A stretch of 33,685 bases of DNA from a bacterium (GCA_003645085.1 QNEE01000006.1:1-33685), one strand, 5' to 3'; shown: positions 17,401-25,327, counted from the stretch's first letter. Made by a program: numbers and translations. Notes: generated by a model from the sequence alone, not told the origin.

Positions 17401-17508
17401 GGCCACGAATTACTCGTATTCTGGGAAGCTCAGGGCCTTTCACTAGCCGACAGTCGCCGGCTGGAACAGGTTGCCGCCCCGTTGAGGGAATATTGGGGCG
17501 AAACCTGA
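14440..17508 (+). CDS. P-loop (AAA_16/STAND-like) ATPase with C-terminal helical repeats
   Basis: The N-terminal NTPase domain opens with FVGREEAL (24-31), a box typical of AAA_16, Orc/Cdc6-like and STAND ATPases. Walker A is GQSGSGKS (54-61); LLFD at 206-209 is the likely Walker B; VIIATCH (234-240) is a sensor-like strand. A winged-helix-like segment seems to follow to about residue 400. Residues ~450-1000 are a regular succession of about 35-residue helical hairpins (A-G-A-L-Y patterns) that look like tetratricopeptide repeats. This is the STAND plan of signal-sensing repeats fused to a nucleotide switch; no effector domain is evident within it. The start overlaps the lipoprotein stop by 4 nt. 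It could control a phosphatase/envelope pathway or act in defence; neither is shown. Confidence 0.8.
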   Translation: MTPEKRVNAGGFYEHYQSLITDRFVGREEALAQVAEILQYPRRGKGMPVVVITGQSGSGKSWLLARISQKLSDEMLPFIPIDLRTTVQETLPGGFVHIANETTKRVSIKTPRLNKVLDIYLKRFMGITTDPVEDSGGFFRGIIRSLRGEPDEDAIEATELSRIYGENWDEILPGRPLYEHLKAMAIALAEDIDSGLERTKYPFITLLFDSWEDYANRFASHWFRLFDTANRLFVIIATCHPPENREFINITLGDFDDTEASTVLERRGIGSGQACARIIGNTGNNPLAISLAASLADTLTRKGDIIRSNSFDIGEDSTAVEEYSKNTWKGLRESEQYALAACIRGDGLPIGMFAELFAQRADLLPSLIVVSGFVPFDPVLSGTSPVRLHRLLKPIFEKLSMDVTLPTEADLAERTKRLMGRDDHPAWETAHTKLDMRIEPEEAFNAAIEQVIGLVMFGDFDQAESLWRSARPVSNKRGLAAVHCVIGNRLIADTFSSDERVEYFGSFESDDTIYDGAYRIEYARAVADNGDNETALKELQDCVSALSGAITETSGGEPALWYLRGRALHLAAELINRAGVPKEAISTGEKALVSFDRAINSGLDPAGLISIDSARTTVLMAEAESSFGDLKGALKRLDKARESIFRAIEKRSVSLPDINLLAAEILYYRGKIHKLAGNWTESEEFFNSALAELKNINNSFVQPSAEGELFAGKIYLALAELIEKTGSEETAIEVIGRAQDAFARYEELIGGNDPAGWIGRGKALLIKSNLLSMDDTEEAISSAREARRYFEKAWDNESSLDAAACEIDALILEGDLLAEDDKPFDELFDKAEKTLIAKLDTPASRVQFLKRWVKLAKSRGRAAYLNSDHDTATRYFADAIEGYEDLHNIAPEQLSIADLAEIQLASAIALRAGGEPYNAFQSLIRAEEAFEIAADKSTNEGRRKVLRASIGVYNDLESTGHDEEAFEAALFVLELIAQIGGQEVMEIGHELLVFWEAQGLSLADSRRLEQVAAPLREYWGET

Positions 17509-17544
17509 AAATCGATATTGTTATAAGTTTGCCTGGTTGATTAG

Positions 17545-17573
17545 TTGACCTTTACTGCCCTTTTGGATAATAA
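17545..17573 (+). promoter_or_regulatory. Promoter of the aminotransferase gene
   Basis: TTGACC (17545-17550) and TAATAA (17568-17573) are separated by 17 bp. No terminator was found between the ATPase stop (17508) and this site, so some readthrough is possible. Confidence 0.5.
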
Positions 17574-17671
17574 ATTTTCCGCATTAGAGAGTATTTGTAA
17601 TAGGAAATTTAATAGACTGCTGATACAAAACAAAACTGACCAAAAAATATCGAAATTTGAAAGGAGCTGTT

Positions 17672-18865
17672 ATGCCAAATTCACGTTGGGAATATAGCGA
17701 GAGGGCAATCGCGATGAAATCGAACGTAATACGCGAAATTTTGAAAATAACAAAAAAGCCGGGGGTGATTAGCTTTGCTGGAGGGCTACCGGCGCCCGAA
17801 CTGTTTCCGTCTGCCACCATTAAGGAAGTTACTAATAAAATCCTGACGGATAGTCCCGGAGAGGCTCTACAATACGGGAGAACGGAAGGTTACCCGCCGT
17901 TGAGAGAGGTTGTCGCGGAGAGAATGAACAAGCTCGGTGTTCCGTGCACCGCCGAGGAGATTCTGATAACCAGCGGGAGCCAGCAAGGCCTGGATGTTGT
18001 AGGAAGAGTATTTCTCGACGAGGGTTCTCTGGTTGTAACGTCGCGTCCGACCTATCTTGGGGCTATTCAGGCTTTCGACACATACCGCCCTCGTTATGTA
18101 ACTTTTGATTCCGACAAGGACGGGATGACGGTCGACGGCCTCGAGGATACACTCCTAACCGGCGAGGTCAGAGTGATATATCTTGTTCCCACTTTTCAGA
18201 ACCCGGATGGTCGGACAATACCGACCGACCGGCGGAAGTTGATTATCGACCTGGCCGAGAAATATGGAATACCGGTTGTCGAGGACGACCCGTATAGCGA
18301 ACTCAGTTTCGACGGCGAGGTTCCGGAGCATATGAAATCTATGTCGCCAGAAATGGTTGTCTATCTTGGAACATTCAGCAAGTTATTGGCGCCGGGCTTC
18401 AGAATCGCCTGGCTTATAGCCCCCAGAGGAGATTGTTATGACAGGTGTGTTAGAATGAAACAGGGCGCCGACCTGCATACAAATACGCTGGGACAGCACA
18501 TTATCTATGAATACCTAAAAACAGGTGATTTCGACGAGCACCTCGAGAAGATACGCAAAGCGTATTCGAAGCGGCGGAATGTTATGGTCGAGATGATGCA
18601 CAAATATTTCCCCGAGGGGGTTTCATTCACGGAACCGAACGGAGGGCTTTTCCTGTGGGTAACGCTGCCGGAGAGTATCAACACGACCGAGCTTCTGCCG
18701 AAAGCCGTGGAGAAACAGGTCGCCTATATACCCGGAAACGCTTTTTATCCCGCAGGCGGCGGGTATAATACGATGAGGATGAATTACAGCAAACCGAATG
18801 AAGAGGAAATCGAGATAGGTATTAAACGGTTGGCGGAACTTTTCGACGAGGCTCTCGGTAAATAA
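17672..18865 (+). CDS. PLP-dependent aminotransferase, class I/II (LysN/MocR-like fold)
   Basis: The 397-residue cytoplasmic enzyme has the fold-type I signature. Key pieces are GGLPAPELFP (38-47), the glycine-rich turn SGSQQGLD, QNPDG (176-180), VVEDDPYSEL (202-211) whose Asp binds the pyridine nitrogen, and GTFSKLLAPGFRIAW with the Schiff-base lysine K237. This layout groups it with 2-aminoadipate/alpha-amino acid aminotransferases and the aminotransferase half of MocR regulators, without the DNA-binding part. The substrate is unclear; aromatic, aminoadipate or branched-chain acids are all possible. ATG 17672 is chosen over TTG 17657 because AAGGAG stands before it. It appears to be transcribed alone. 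Confidence 0.92.
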   Translation: MPNSRWEYSERAIAMKSNVIREILKITKKPGVISFAGGLPAPELFPSATIKEVTNKILTDSPGEALQYGRTEGYPPLREVVAERMNKLGVPCTAEEILITSGSQQGLDVVGRVFLDEGSLVVTSRPTYLGAIQAFDTYRPRYVTFDSDKDGMTVDGLEDTLLTGEVRVIYLVPTFQNPDGRTIPTDRRKLIIDLAEKYGIPVVEDDPYSELSFDGEVPEHMKSMSPEMVVYLGTFSKLLAPGFRIAWLIAPRGDCYDRCVRMKQGADLHTNTLGQHIIYEYLKTGDFDEHLEKIRKAYSKRRNVMVEMMHKYFPEGVSFTEPNGGLFLWVTLPESINTTELLPKAVEKQVAYIPGNAFYPAGGGYNTMRMNYSKPNEEEIEIGIKRLAELFDEALGK

Positions 18866-18901
18866 CCCAATCTTTTCGGTAGATATATAGAAAGAAATGC
18901 T

Positions 18902-18930
18902 TTGACAATTGTGAAATTACGAATTAAATT
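18902..18930 (+). promoter_or_regulatory. Promoter of the YtxH-DUF948-ddl-ssb operon
   Basis: TTGACA (18902-18907) and TAAATT (18925-18930) are separated by 17 bp. The first ATG is at 18979 region (18978) about 40 nt after the predicted start, with AAAAGGAG before it. Confidence 0.55.
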
Positions 18931-18977
18931 AAAATAGACAGCAATCAAATCAAATTAAATTCAAAAGGAGTGGAAAG

Positions 18978-19253
18978 ATGAAAGAACACGGAATCGAGAG
19001 CTTTCTCGCGGGTTTTTTCCTCGGCGGGATAATCGGTGCCGGTGTGGCTTTGCTATTTGCGCCTGCCAGCGGCGTCGAGACGCGGGAACAGATAGCGCGC
19101 AGGGCCAACCTTATAATGGAGGAAGGAAAAGAGGGTGCCGATTATATCCGCAAACTCGTTCAAGATGAGGTAGCGTCTATAAGGGACAGTGCGGAATCTG
19201 TCAAAGGTGCCGTCCAGAAGGGTGTGGACCAATTTAAGAAACAGAAGGCCTGA
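18978..19253 (+). CDS. YtxH-like membrane-associated protein
   Basis: A short protein of 91 residues with one N-terminal hydrophobic segment, FLAGFFLGGIIGAGVALLFAPASG, which carries the Gly-rich turn and APxSG that mark YtxH/gas-vesicle-like small stress proteins. The rest is a charged amphipathic helix (KEGADYIRKLVQDEVASIRDSAESVKGAVQ). It probably sits in the inner membrane with the helix in the cytoplasm. AAAAGGAG lies 8-10 nt before ATG 18978. The gene after it begins 3 nt past its stop, which suggests the two membrane proteins form a pair. The precise function is unknown. Confidence 0.85.
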   Translation: MKEHGIESFLAGFFLGGIIGAGVALLFAPASGVETREQIARRANLIMEEGKEGADYIRKLVQDEVASIRDSAESVKGAVQKGVDQFKKQKA

Positions 19254-19256
19254 TAG

Positions 19257-19661
19257 ATGGCTATTACTATTGCTATATGGGTCTTTGTTGCTATAGCCGG
19301 TGTGGTTGCAGTATTCGCTATATGTTTCCTTAGCCAGCTCACGCGAGTAGCCAAAGAAAGCGAACTAACTATAAAGGCTCTTAATGCGCGTCTTCCGCAG
19401 ATAATGGACCACGCGGATAAAGTCCTCGAGGACGCCGAGGCTACGGTTAAACGTGTGAACGCTACGATGGATGAACTCGAGGGGCCGATACACTATTTGC
19501 GAATGTTTACTCATCTTATGACCGAATCGAAGAGTTATATGGCGACAAGAGCGGGTCGCGCGGTGATGGCCTTTACTGCCGGATTCAACGCGTTAAAGGT
19601 GATAATCGACCGCCTCAAACAACATTTTACACACACCGGTGACAACGCTCTCCCCGAATAG
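19257..19661 (+). CDS. DUF948-like single-pass membrane protein
   Basis: Residues 4-27 are a transmembrane helix (IAIWVFVAIAGVVAVFAICF). A coiled-coil helix with LPQIMDHADKVLEDAEATVKRVNATMDEL follows, as in the DUF948 family that usually accompanies YtxH in Gram-positive and other bacteria. The C-terminal part turns amphipathic and includes a short Phe/Ala/Gly stretch. The two genes YtxH and DUF948 are adjacent here, three bases apart, which supports both assignments. Its 3' end overlaps the start of the Ddl gene by 23 nt, so translation may be coupled. Function unknown; general stress or envelope role suspected. Confidence 0.75.
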   Translation: MAITIAIWVFVAIAGVVAVFAICFLSQLTRVAKESELTIKALNARLPQIMDHADKVLEDAEATVKRVNATMDELEGPIHYLRMFTHLMTESKSYMATRAGRAVMAFTAGFNALKVIIDRLKQHFTHTGDNALPE

Positions 19662-20607
19662 AGGTTCTCGACGCATTGCAGCGATTTGTGGAGGAACATC
19701 GAGCGAACGCGAAATTTCGCTTTCTTCGGGAAAAGCTATTGCAAAAGCCTTGAACGAAGCGGGCTGGGAAGCCGACATTCTCGATTGGCCGGAGAGTGCC
19801 GTAGTTTATCGTTGCAACGAACTAAAGGGATACGAAGTCGTATTTATCTGTTATCACGGCGGGGCTGGAGAAAACGGTAGGATTCAGGCGGTTCTGGACG
19901 TCGCAGGCATAAGATATACCGGTAGCGGTCCTCTGGCGAGTGCGCTGGCGATGGATAAAATCCAATCGAAGAGGCTATTCGAGTATAGCGGTATTCCTAC
20001 GCCGAAATGGTTTCAGTGGGAAAATAGAGAACCGCCAACAGCCGAACATATCCTCGATAATGCGGATTTGGACCTGCCGATTGTCGTTAAGCCGGCGAGT
20101 GAGGGTTCTACGGTGGGTATTACGATAGCGAAAACAGAAAACGAGCTCGCTAGCGGTATAGATGCGGCAAGGAAGTGCGGTCGAAGGATATTTTTCGAGG
20201 AATATATTCCCGGTCGCGAGGTAACCTGTGCTATTCTCGACGGTGTCCGGTTGCCGGTAGTGGAGATAGTTCCCGAAGGTGGGTTTTACGATTACGAGCA
20301 TAAATATACTAAAGGCGCGAGCCGGTATATAGTCCCGGCGGAACTCGAAGACGACGTTTCCGTGAAGATTATAGATATAGCCATGCGAGCATATAATTTG
20401 TTGGGTTTACGACATTATGCCCGTGTAGATTTCAGGTTAAATGGTTTCGAACCGTATTGTCTGGAAATAAATTCGTTGCCGGGGATGACCTCGCTTTCGC
20501 TGGTCCCGATGGCCGCAAAGGCTTTAGGTATAGAGTTCCCCGAGTTAGTGGACAGAATTGTCCGAATGGCTTTGCTAAACGAAAACAGGACGAGTGCAAA
20601 AGGATAA
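19639..20607 (+). CDS. ddl: D-alanine--D-alanine ligase
   Basis: This ATP-grasp enzyme makes D-Ala-D-Ala for peptidoglycan. The family motifs are complete: CGGTSSEREISLSSG near the N-terminus, CYHGGAGENGRIQ for the first substrate region, YTGSGPLASALAMDK, KPASEGSTVGI, EEYIPGREVTCAILDG, ARVDFRL and EINSLPGMT with the Mg and phosphate ligands. The length of 322 residues is normal. GTG 19639 is the likely start, 23 nt inside the DUF948 gene; no strong ribosome site is visible, so coupling from the upstream gene is plausible. Its place in an operon with YtxH, DUF948 and Ssb is not the usual mur-cluster setting, and the other mur genes are not here. Confident assignment. Confidence 0.95.
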   Translation: MTTLSPNRGSRRIAAICGGTSSEREISLSSGKAIAKALNEAGWEADILDWPESAVVYRCNELKGYEVVFICYHGGAGENGRIQAVLDVAGIRYTGSGPLASALAMDKIQSKRLFEYSGIPTPKWFQWENREPPTAEHILDNADLDLPIVVKPASEGSTVGITIAKTENELASGIDAARKCGRRIFFEEYIPGREVTCAILDGVRLPVVEIVPEGGFYDYEHKYTKGASRYIVPAELEDDVSVKIIDIAMRAYNLLGLRHYARVDFRLNGFEPYCLEINSLPGMTSLSLVPMAAKALGIEFPELVDRIVRMALLNENRTSAKG

Positions 20608-20640
20608 TAATAGTCGAGAAAAGCGAATTACGGAGGAATT

Positions 20641-21075
20641 ATGTTCAACAGAGTGATTTTGGTCGGCAGGATAGGCCAGGACCCGGAGATGCGCTACACG
20701 CCGAGCGGCAATGCGGTAACTAATTTTTCTATCGCTACTAACAGAAAGTGGCGTAATAGAGAAGGAAAACTGGATGAGGAAACGACCTGGCACGATATTG
20801 TTTGTTGGGGAAAGACAGCCGAATTTATCTCGGAGTATGCAGGGAAAGGGAGTCTGGTTTTTATCGAAGGACGAATACAGAAACGAAGCTGGGACGATAA
20901 GGACGGGAACAAACGATATAGCGTCGAGGTTGTCGCGAGTAATGTCCAGCTTCTGGACAGGCGCTCCGATAGGGACGATAGGAAAGGGGATTCTGGGAAG
21001 GATACCGGCGAGGTAAATAGCGAAGAAGGTGAACCGGGTCCGGATACCGGCACCGAGGACGATGTCCCTTTTTAG
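20641..21075 (+). CDS. ssb: Single-stranded DNA-binding protein
   Basis: The OB-fold starts MFNRVILVGRIGQDPEMRYTP and contains the typical TNRKWRNREGKLDEETTWHD, WGKTAEF and GSLVFIEGRIQ sequences. A Ser/Asp/Glu/Gly-rich disordered linker leads to the acidic tip DDVPF, which recruits other DNA-metabolism proteins. The length of 144 residues fits a single-OB bacterial SSB that forms a tetramer. GGAGG stands 5 nt before ATG. The gene is 33 nt downstream of ddl and convergent with the enzyme I gene, 36 nt apart. Its position separate from rpsF/rpsR is not unusual in small-genome or candidate-phylum bacteria; I cannot tell whether another ssb exists. Confidence 0.97.
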   Translation: MFNRVILVGRIGQDPEMRYTPSGNAVTNFSIATNRKWRNREGKLDEETTWHDIVCWGKTAEFISEYAGKGSLVFIEGRIQKRSWDDKDGNKRYSVEVVASNVQLLDRRSDRDDRKGDSGKDTGEVNSEEGEPGPDTGTEDDVPF

Positions 21076-21111
21076 AATACGAGAACTGGAATAAATCGCA
21101 ATTAAATGCTG

Positions 21112-22860
21112 TTAAATTTCGAGGAATTCGGGGGGCAGAAGCTCCCTGTTTTTTTCTTCGAGAAACTCGATAACCTCGTCTTGAGTGGAAAAACGAAGCG
21201 TTTCTTCGGCTATACGGCGGGCGTCTTTAGCGCTTATAGACCGGATAATACCTTTAATCATAGGGACTGCGGGCGGATTTACCGAGAACTCATCGAGACC
21301 CATTCCGATAAGCATAGCGGTAGCACGCGGGTCGGCGGCCATCTCTCCGCACAAGCCACACCAGATTCCCCCAAAATGTGCGGCGTCGATTGTATATTTT
21401 ACTAATTTCAATACAGCCGGATTGTAACTTTGGTAGAGGTCCTTAATGCGTTGATTACCGCGGTCGACTGCAAGGGTGTATTGGATAAGGTCGTTCGTGC
21501 CTATCGAGAAAAAATCGACGAGAGGGGCAATTTCGCGGGAGAGAATCGCTGCACTTGGAACCTCGACCATAATACCGACGTCAATCTTTTTAGCGCATCG
21601 AATGCCCTCTTTCTCAAGTTCGTCCCGTGATTCCTCTAATAGCGCAATAGCCTGTGCGACCTCATCCCGGTTCGATATCATAGGGAACATTATTTTTATA
21701 TTTCTCTTATATGCGGCTCTAAGAATCGCTCTGAGTTGCGTTTTTAACACCCTTGGGCGGGAAAGGCCTATTCTGATAGCGCGCCAGCCGAGGAAGGGAT
21801 TCGGCTCGAACGGTGTTCCCAGGATTTCCGCGAATTTGTCGCCGCCTATATCGAAGGTGCGGATTACGAGGGAATTGGGATGTATCGTATCCGCAAGTTC
21901 TTTATAGACGGCGGTTTGTTCATCCTCGCCGGGGAGTTTGGTGCTGCGCGTGTATAGCAATTCGGTTCTGAATAGACCTACGCCGTCCGAACCGTATTTG
22001 ACCACGGTTTCTATCTCTCCCGGGAGTTCTAAATTTGCGCCGACGCTCAGTTTGTGACCGTCGGTAGTAACAGCCAGTTTATCTTTGAATCTAATAAGCC
22101 AGGCTTTATGTTTCTCCTGTGCTTTTTTACGGTCTTTGTATTTTTTAAGGACTGTTTTGGTTGGATTGACGATGACAGTGCCATCGTGGCCATCGACGAT
22201 TACCGTATCACCCGATTCTATAAGACCGGTGACATTACTTATACCGAGGACGCACGGCAATTCCATCGTCCTTGTCATAATAGCGACGTGTCCGGTGGCC
22301 CCACCCATCTCCAGGGCCAGGCCGACGTATTTACCATGGAAAAGTTGCGCGGTTTCGGAAGGTGCAAGGTGCTGGATTATAAGAATACGGTTTTCGGGAA
22401 CATCCTGGATTACGTGGTGCGCCATCCCCATCAGGTTCGAGAGGATTCGTCTGCGAACGTCTATGAGGTCGTGGGCGCGCTCGGCCATCGTCGCGTCGTC
22501 CGCGGACTCCAGAGCGTCGATTGCTTTACGCAGGACAATATCTAAAGCGGATTCCGCGGAAAGACGCTTGTTCTTTATACCGGCTATAGTTTCATCGACC
22601 ACCGATACATCGGACATAAGCATAATCTGAGCTTCGATAATCGCCGCCGATTCATCCCCCATAGTTTTCGCTATAGCCGCCTGGACACGAACAAGCTGGT
22701 CTTTGGATTTCTGGAGAGCTTCGCGGAAGCGCCGGATTTCTTCCTGCACTTCTTCGGAAGCTATATTCTCTGGCTCGATAGTGATTTCTCCCCGCTCGAT
22801 TTTGTGCGCGGGCGCAATAGCTATCCCGGGAGAAACCCCGATTCCCTCTATAATTTCCAT
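21112..22860 (-). CDS. ptsI: Phosphoenolpyruvate-protein phosphotransferase (PTS enzyme I)
   Basis: The protein takes phosphate from PEP and passes it to HPr. Numbering from ATG 22860, the phospho-His region is GGATGHVAIM with His191. LFRTELLY and DIGGDKF mark the PEP-binding barrel, and the catalytic Cys504 lies in CGLCGEMAADP. At 582 residues it is full length. The histidine motif normally reads GG-TSH-AI; here Ser is replaced by Gly (ATGH), a mild deviation. ATG 22860 is preferred over TTG 22872 because GGGA lies 6 nt before it; the upstream AAGGGGA is far for the ATG but close for the TTG, so the longer form remains possible. HPr and permease genes are not in the window, so it may serve a regulatory or nitrogen-type PTS. 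Confidence 0.93.
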   Translation of the reverse strand: MEIIEGIGVSPGIAIAPAHKIERGEITIEPENIASEEVQEEIRRFREALQKSKDQLVRVQAAIAKTMGDESAAIIEAQIMLMSDVSVVDETIAGIKNKRLSAESALDIVLRKAIDALESADDATMAERAHDLIDVRRRILSNLMGMAHHVIQDVPENRILIIQHLAPSETAQLFHGKYVGLALEMGGATGHVAIMTRTMELPCVLGISNVTGLIESGDTVIVDGHDGTVIVNPTKTVLKKYKDRKKAQEKHKAWLIRFKDKLAVTTDGHKLSVGANLELPGEIETVVKYGSDGVGLFRTELLYTRSTKLPGEDEQTAVYKELADTIHPNSLVIRTFDIGGDKFAEILGTPFEPNPFLGWRAIRIGLSRPRVLKTQLRAILRAAYKRNIKIMFPMISNRDEVAQAIALLEESRDELEKEGIRCAKKIDVGIMVEVPSAAILSREIAPLVDFFSIGTNDLIQYTLAVDRGNQRIKDLYQSYNPAVLKLVKYTIDAAHFGGIWCGLCGEMAADPRATAMLIGMGLDEFSVNPPAVPMIKGIIRSISAKDARRIAEETLRFSTQDEVIEFLEEKNRELLPPEFLEI

Positions 22861-23469
22861 CTTTTTTCCCAAAATTTCCCCTTATAATTCTTTATCGATA
22901 GATTTTAATAATCTCAGTGTTCCGGTCTTTCCTCGCGTTCGACGATATAAAATCCGACTTGTAAAGCAATTATAATGCCAGCGGTTGGATGTCCGTTTCA
23001 AATCGAACATTTTAAGATAGAGTATAATACGCGGTAATTAGCCAGTTAACAATAATAATGAAAAGGAATTTCCCGAAAAACCGAGATATATGATAATCTC
23101 GAATAACGACGAATAACCCACGAGTCGATTTATGGACCACAAGCCCAATATCCTACGAACAATACTATACTATCGTGGTGGGGGAAGGCTGGCGCGAGGG
23201 TGGAGTCTTTGTGGGTAGGGAGTCCGTGCGCCCGATACTAATATTTCCAACAATCATTATGAGGGCGTAGCACGGAGCGTGACAGCCTTCGGGGAGGAAA
23301 TGGTCTTTTTTATGTTCAAAAAGATATATTTCTCAGACCTACCGGAAAAATAAGATTCGTATGTTTAAAAGATTATCCTTAGTTCGAATTAAGGAGACTA
23401 AACCTCTTGCAAAGACAGCTTTCGATAGTTATCTTCTATTCGATTATATAAACTCTACAAGGAGGCAAA
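22861..23469. other. Gene-free divergent region upstream of ptsI and sppA
   Basis: No convincing coding frame is present over about 600 nt. A 69-codon plus frame from 23361 runs into sppA in another frame and lacks a ribosome site. The region holds a short hairpin (CGAGAT 23082-23087 with ATCTCG 23096-23101), the possible structured RNA at 23160-23311, and a weak candidate sppA promoter, TTGCAA (23407-23412) with TATCTT (23430-23435), spaced 17 bp. Promoter signals for ptsI are not clear. Confidence 0.6.
23160..23311 (+). ncRNA. Possible structured RNA of unknown family
   Basis: The segment is more GC- and G-rich than its surroundings. GAAGGCTG (23184-23191) is complementary to CAGCCTTC (23283-23290), closing a domain of about 107 nt. 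Inside, GCGCG (23192-23196) can pair with TGCGC (23227-23231), and CACG-GAG-CGTG (23271-23281) forms a tight hairpin, together suggesting a three-way junction. TATACT (23166-23171) precedes and a six-T run (23306-23311) follows. It does not match RNase P, tmRNA, SRP or 6S RNA as I know them. It could instead be a leader element of sppA or a remnant of a repeat family. Only covariation would prove it. Confidence 0.3.
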
Positions 23470-25200
23470 ATGAAAAAGGTTCTTATTGTTCTGGCTATAT
23501 TACTGGTTCTGGCTTTCATCCTTATCGCCGTATTGACGAAAATACAGGCCGATTTTATGGGCGGTGGTAAAGTCAGGATTAAAAAAGCCTCTGTTCTTGT
23601 AGTCGACCTATCCAAACCGTTCCCCGAACGAGGAGGTTACGATTTCAGCGGTTTTAGATTTAAGAGAAAAGCGAGTTTTCTGTCGCTGATACGTGCGATT
23701 GAAAAAGCGAAGGACGACGAGGACATAATAGCTATTTCGCTAAAACCTTGCGGAATGAGCTTTAATTTCGCACAGATGCAAGAATTCCTCGAAGCTCTCG
23801 ATAAATTCAAGGCTTCGGGAAAACCTGTTTACGCTTACGTAACGAGCGCCGGAATGGGAACATACCTTACCGCCGCCGCCGCGGATTCGATATTCCTGAC
23901 ACCTTCGGGGGATTTGATGTTCCTCGGGATGAGCGTATCTCCGATGTTCTTCGCGGGAAGCGCCGAGAAACTCGGAATCGGTTTCGACGTTATCCAGATA
24001 GGGAAATACAAAGGTGCAGCGGAAATGTTTACTGAAAAGAGTCTGACCGAGCCGCTAAGAGAAAGTCTGAGCGCGTTACTCGACGGATTGTATAGCGAAT
24101 GGTTAAACGACGTGGCCGAAAGACGTGGTTTCTCTGAAGAACAGATAAATAATTTTATCGAATACGGGGTCTTTAACGCAGACGAGGCGTTAGATTATCG
24201 TTTGGTCGACGGTCTCGAATACCCGCAGGACTACCGCAAACGAATCCTCGGTTTGGTCGATGATAACAAAGATAGACTGGTCGGCGTAAAAGAATATGCC
24301 GAGAGCCGAAACATTACGAGAGGCTCGAAAAAAATCGCTGTGATATACGGTATTGGCAGTATTCACACCGGAGAATCTGAGCCGAACCCGTTCGGCGGAC
24401 AGGAGTCTATCGGCAGCAAGACGTTCAGTAAGGTTATAGACGATGCGGTCGAGGACGACGATATCGCCGCTATCGTCCTAAGAGTAGATTCTCCCGGAGG
24501 AAGCGCTCTCGCCAGCGATATTATCTGGAAATCGGTAGTCGATGCCCGCAAGAAGAAACCCGTTTTAGTTAGTATGGGCGGAACGGCCGCCAGCGGCGGA
24601 TACTATATAAGTTTCGGTGCGGACTCGATATTCTGCGACCCGACGACGATAACCGGCTCTATCGGGGTCGTTTTCCTGAAACCTTATATGAGCGGATTGT
24701 TCGAGAAAATTGGTATCTCTGTCGATTCTATCAACCGTGGGCCACTTGCGGACGAGTTCGCGATGTATAAATCTATGGACACGGAAGGATACGAAGCTTT
24801 CACACGACTTATCGAAAGAATCTATGACGATTTCACATCTAAGGCCGCCGAAGGAAGACACCTCGAATTAGACTCCCTTTTAACACTCGCCGAGGGGCGA
24901 ATATGGGTCGGTAGCGACGCCGTGAAAATAGGACTCGCAGATAGAACTGCCGGTCTGTCCGAAACGATAGACATCGCGGCAAAAATGGCCGAACTGGACC
25001 CGGAAGATGTCGGTATCGTCACGTATCCACGCGAAAAAAGCTTTTTCGAGTTTGCTTTCGAGCTTACCGCGCCCGGCGTTACACAACTTATCCCCGAACC
25101 TATCAGAGAAACGTTATACCCCGTATTAGAAGCTTCGGAAATATATTCTTCAGGAGAGCCATTAACATTATTGCCGGTGCGTGTCGATTTTCCCCGGTAG
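23470..25200 (+). CDS. sppA: Signal peptide peptidase SppA, long form
   Basis: This membrane-bound serine protease degrades cleaved signal peptides in the periplasm. Residues 1-25 hold one hydrophobic membrane anchor. Two ClpP-like domains follow, as in the 67-kDa E. coli type. The general base is Lys181 in GKYKGAAEMF of the first domain, and the nucleophile is Ser375 in GGTAASGGYY of the second. SPGGSA, TITGSIGV and GRIWVGSDAVKIGLAD are also typical. The length of 576 residues fits. AAGGAGG lies 5 nt before ATG 23470. The gene stands alone, convergent with the DUF59 gene. No convincing terminator follows the stop at 25200, although an A/T-rich region with a weak GCC/GGC hairpin is at 25240-25265. 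Confidence 0.95.
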   Translation: MKKVLIVLAILLVLAFILIAVLTKIQADFMGGGKVRIKKASVLVVDLSKPFPERGGYDFSGFRFKRKASFLSLIRAIEKAKDDEDIIAISLKPCGMSFNFAQMQEFLEALDKFKASGKPVYAYVTSAGMGTYLTAAAADSIFLTPSGDLMFLGMSVSPMFFAGSAEKLGIGFDVIQIGKYKGAAEMFTEKSLTEPLRESLSALLDGLYSEWLNDVAERRGFSEEQINNFIEYGVFNADEALDYRLVDGLEYPQDYRKRILGLVDDNKDRLVGVKEYAESRNITRGSKKIAVIYGIGSIHTGESEPNPFGGQESIGSKTFSKVIDDAVEDDDIAAIVLRVDSPGGSALASDIIWKSVVDARKKKPVLVSMGGTAASGGYYISFGADSIFCDPTTITGSIGVVFLKPYMSGLFEKIGISVDSINRGPLADEFAMYKSMDTEGYEAFTRLIERIYDDFTSKAAEGRHLELDSLLTLAEGRIWVGSDAVKIGLADRTAGLSETIDIAAKMAELDPEDVGIVTYPREKSFFEFAFELTAPGVTQLIPEPIRETLYPVLEASEIYSSGEPLTLLPVRVDFPR

Positions 25201-25327
25201 CCGGTGCCTTACAGCGCTGTTTTTCAATAATAAAAAAAGAAGCCTTATTTATTCGGCCACTTTTAAATTCAAATACAATGAAAGATTAGGACGAGTATTC
25301 CCGCCCTTACCTTAAGTAGTATATATT

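Noticed and set aside
23361-23570. 69-codon plus frame upstream of and overlapping sppA
   Set aside because: It has no good ribosome site, no domain, and overlaps the signal-anchor part of sppA in another frame.
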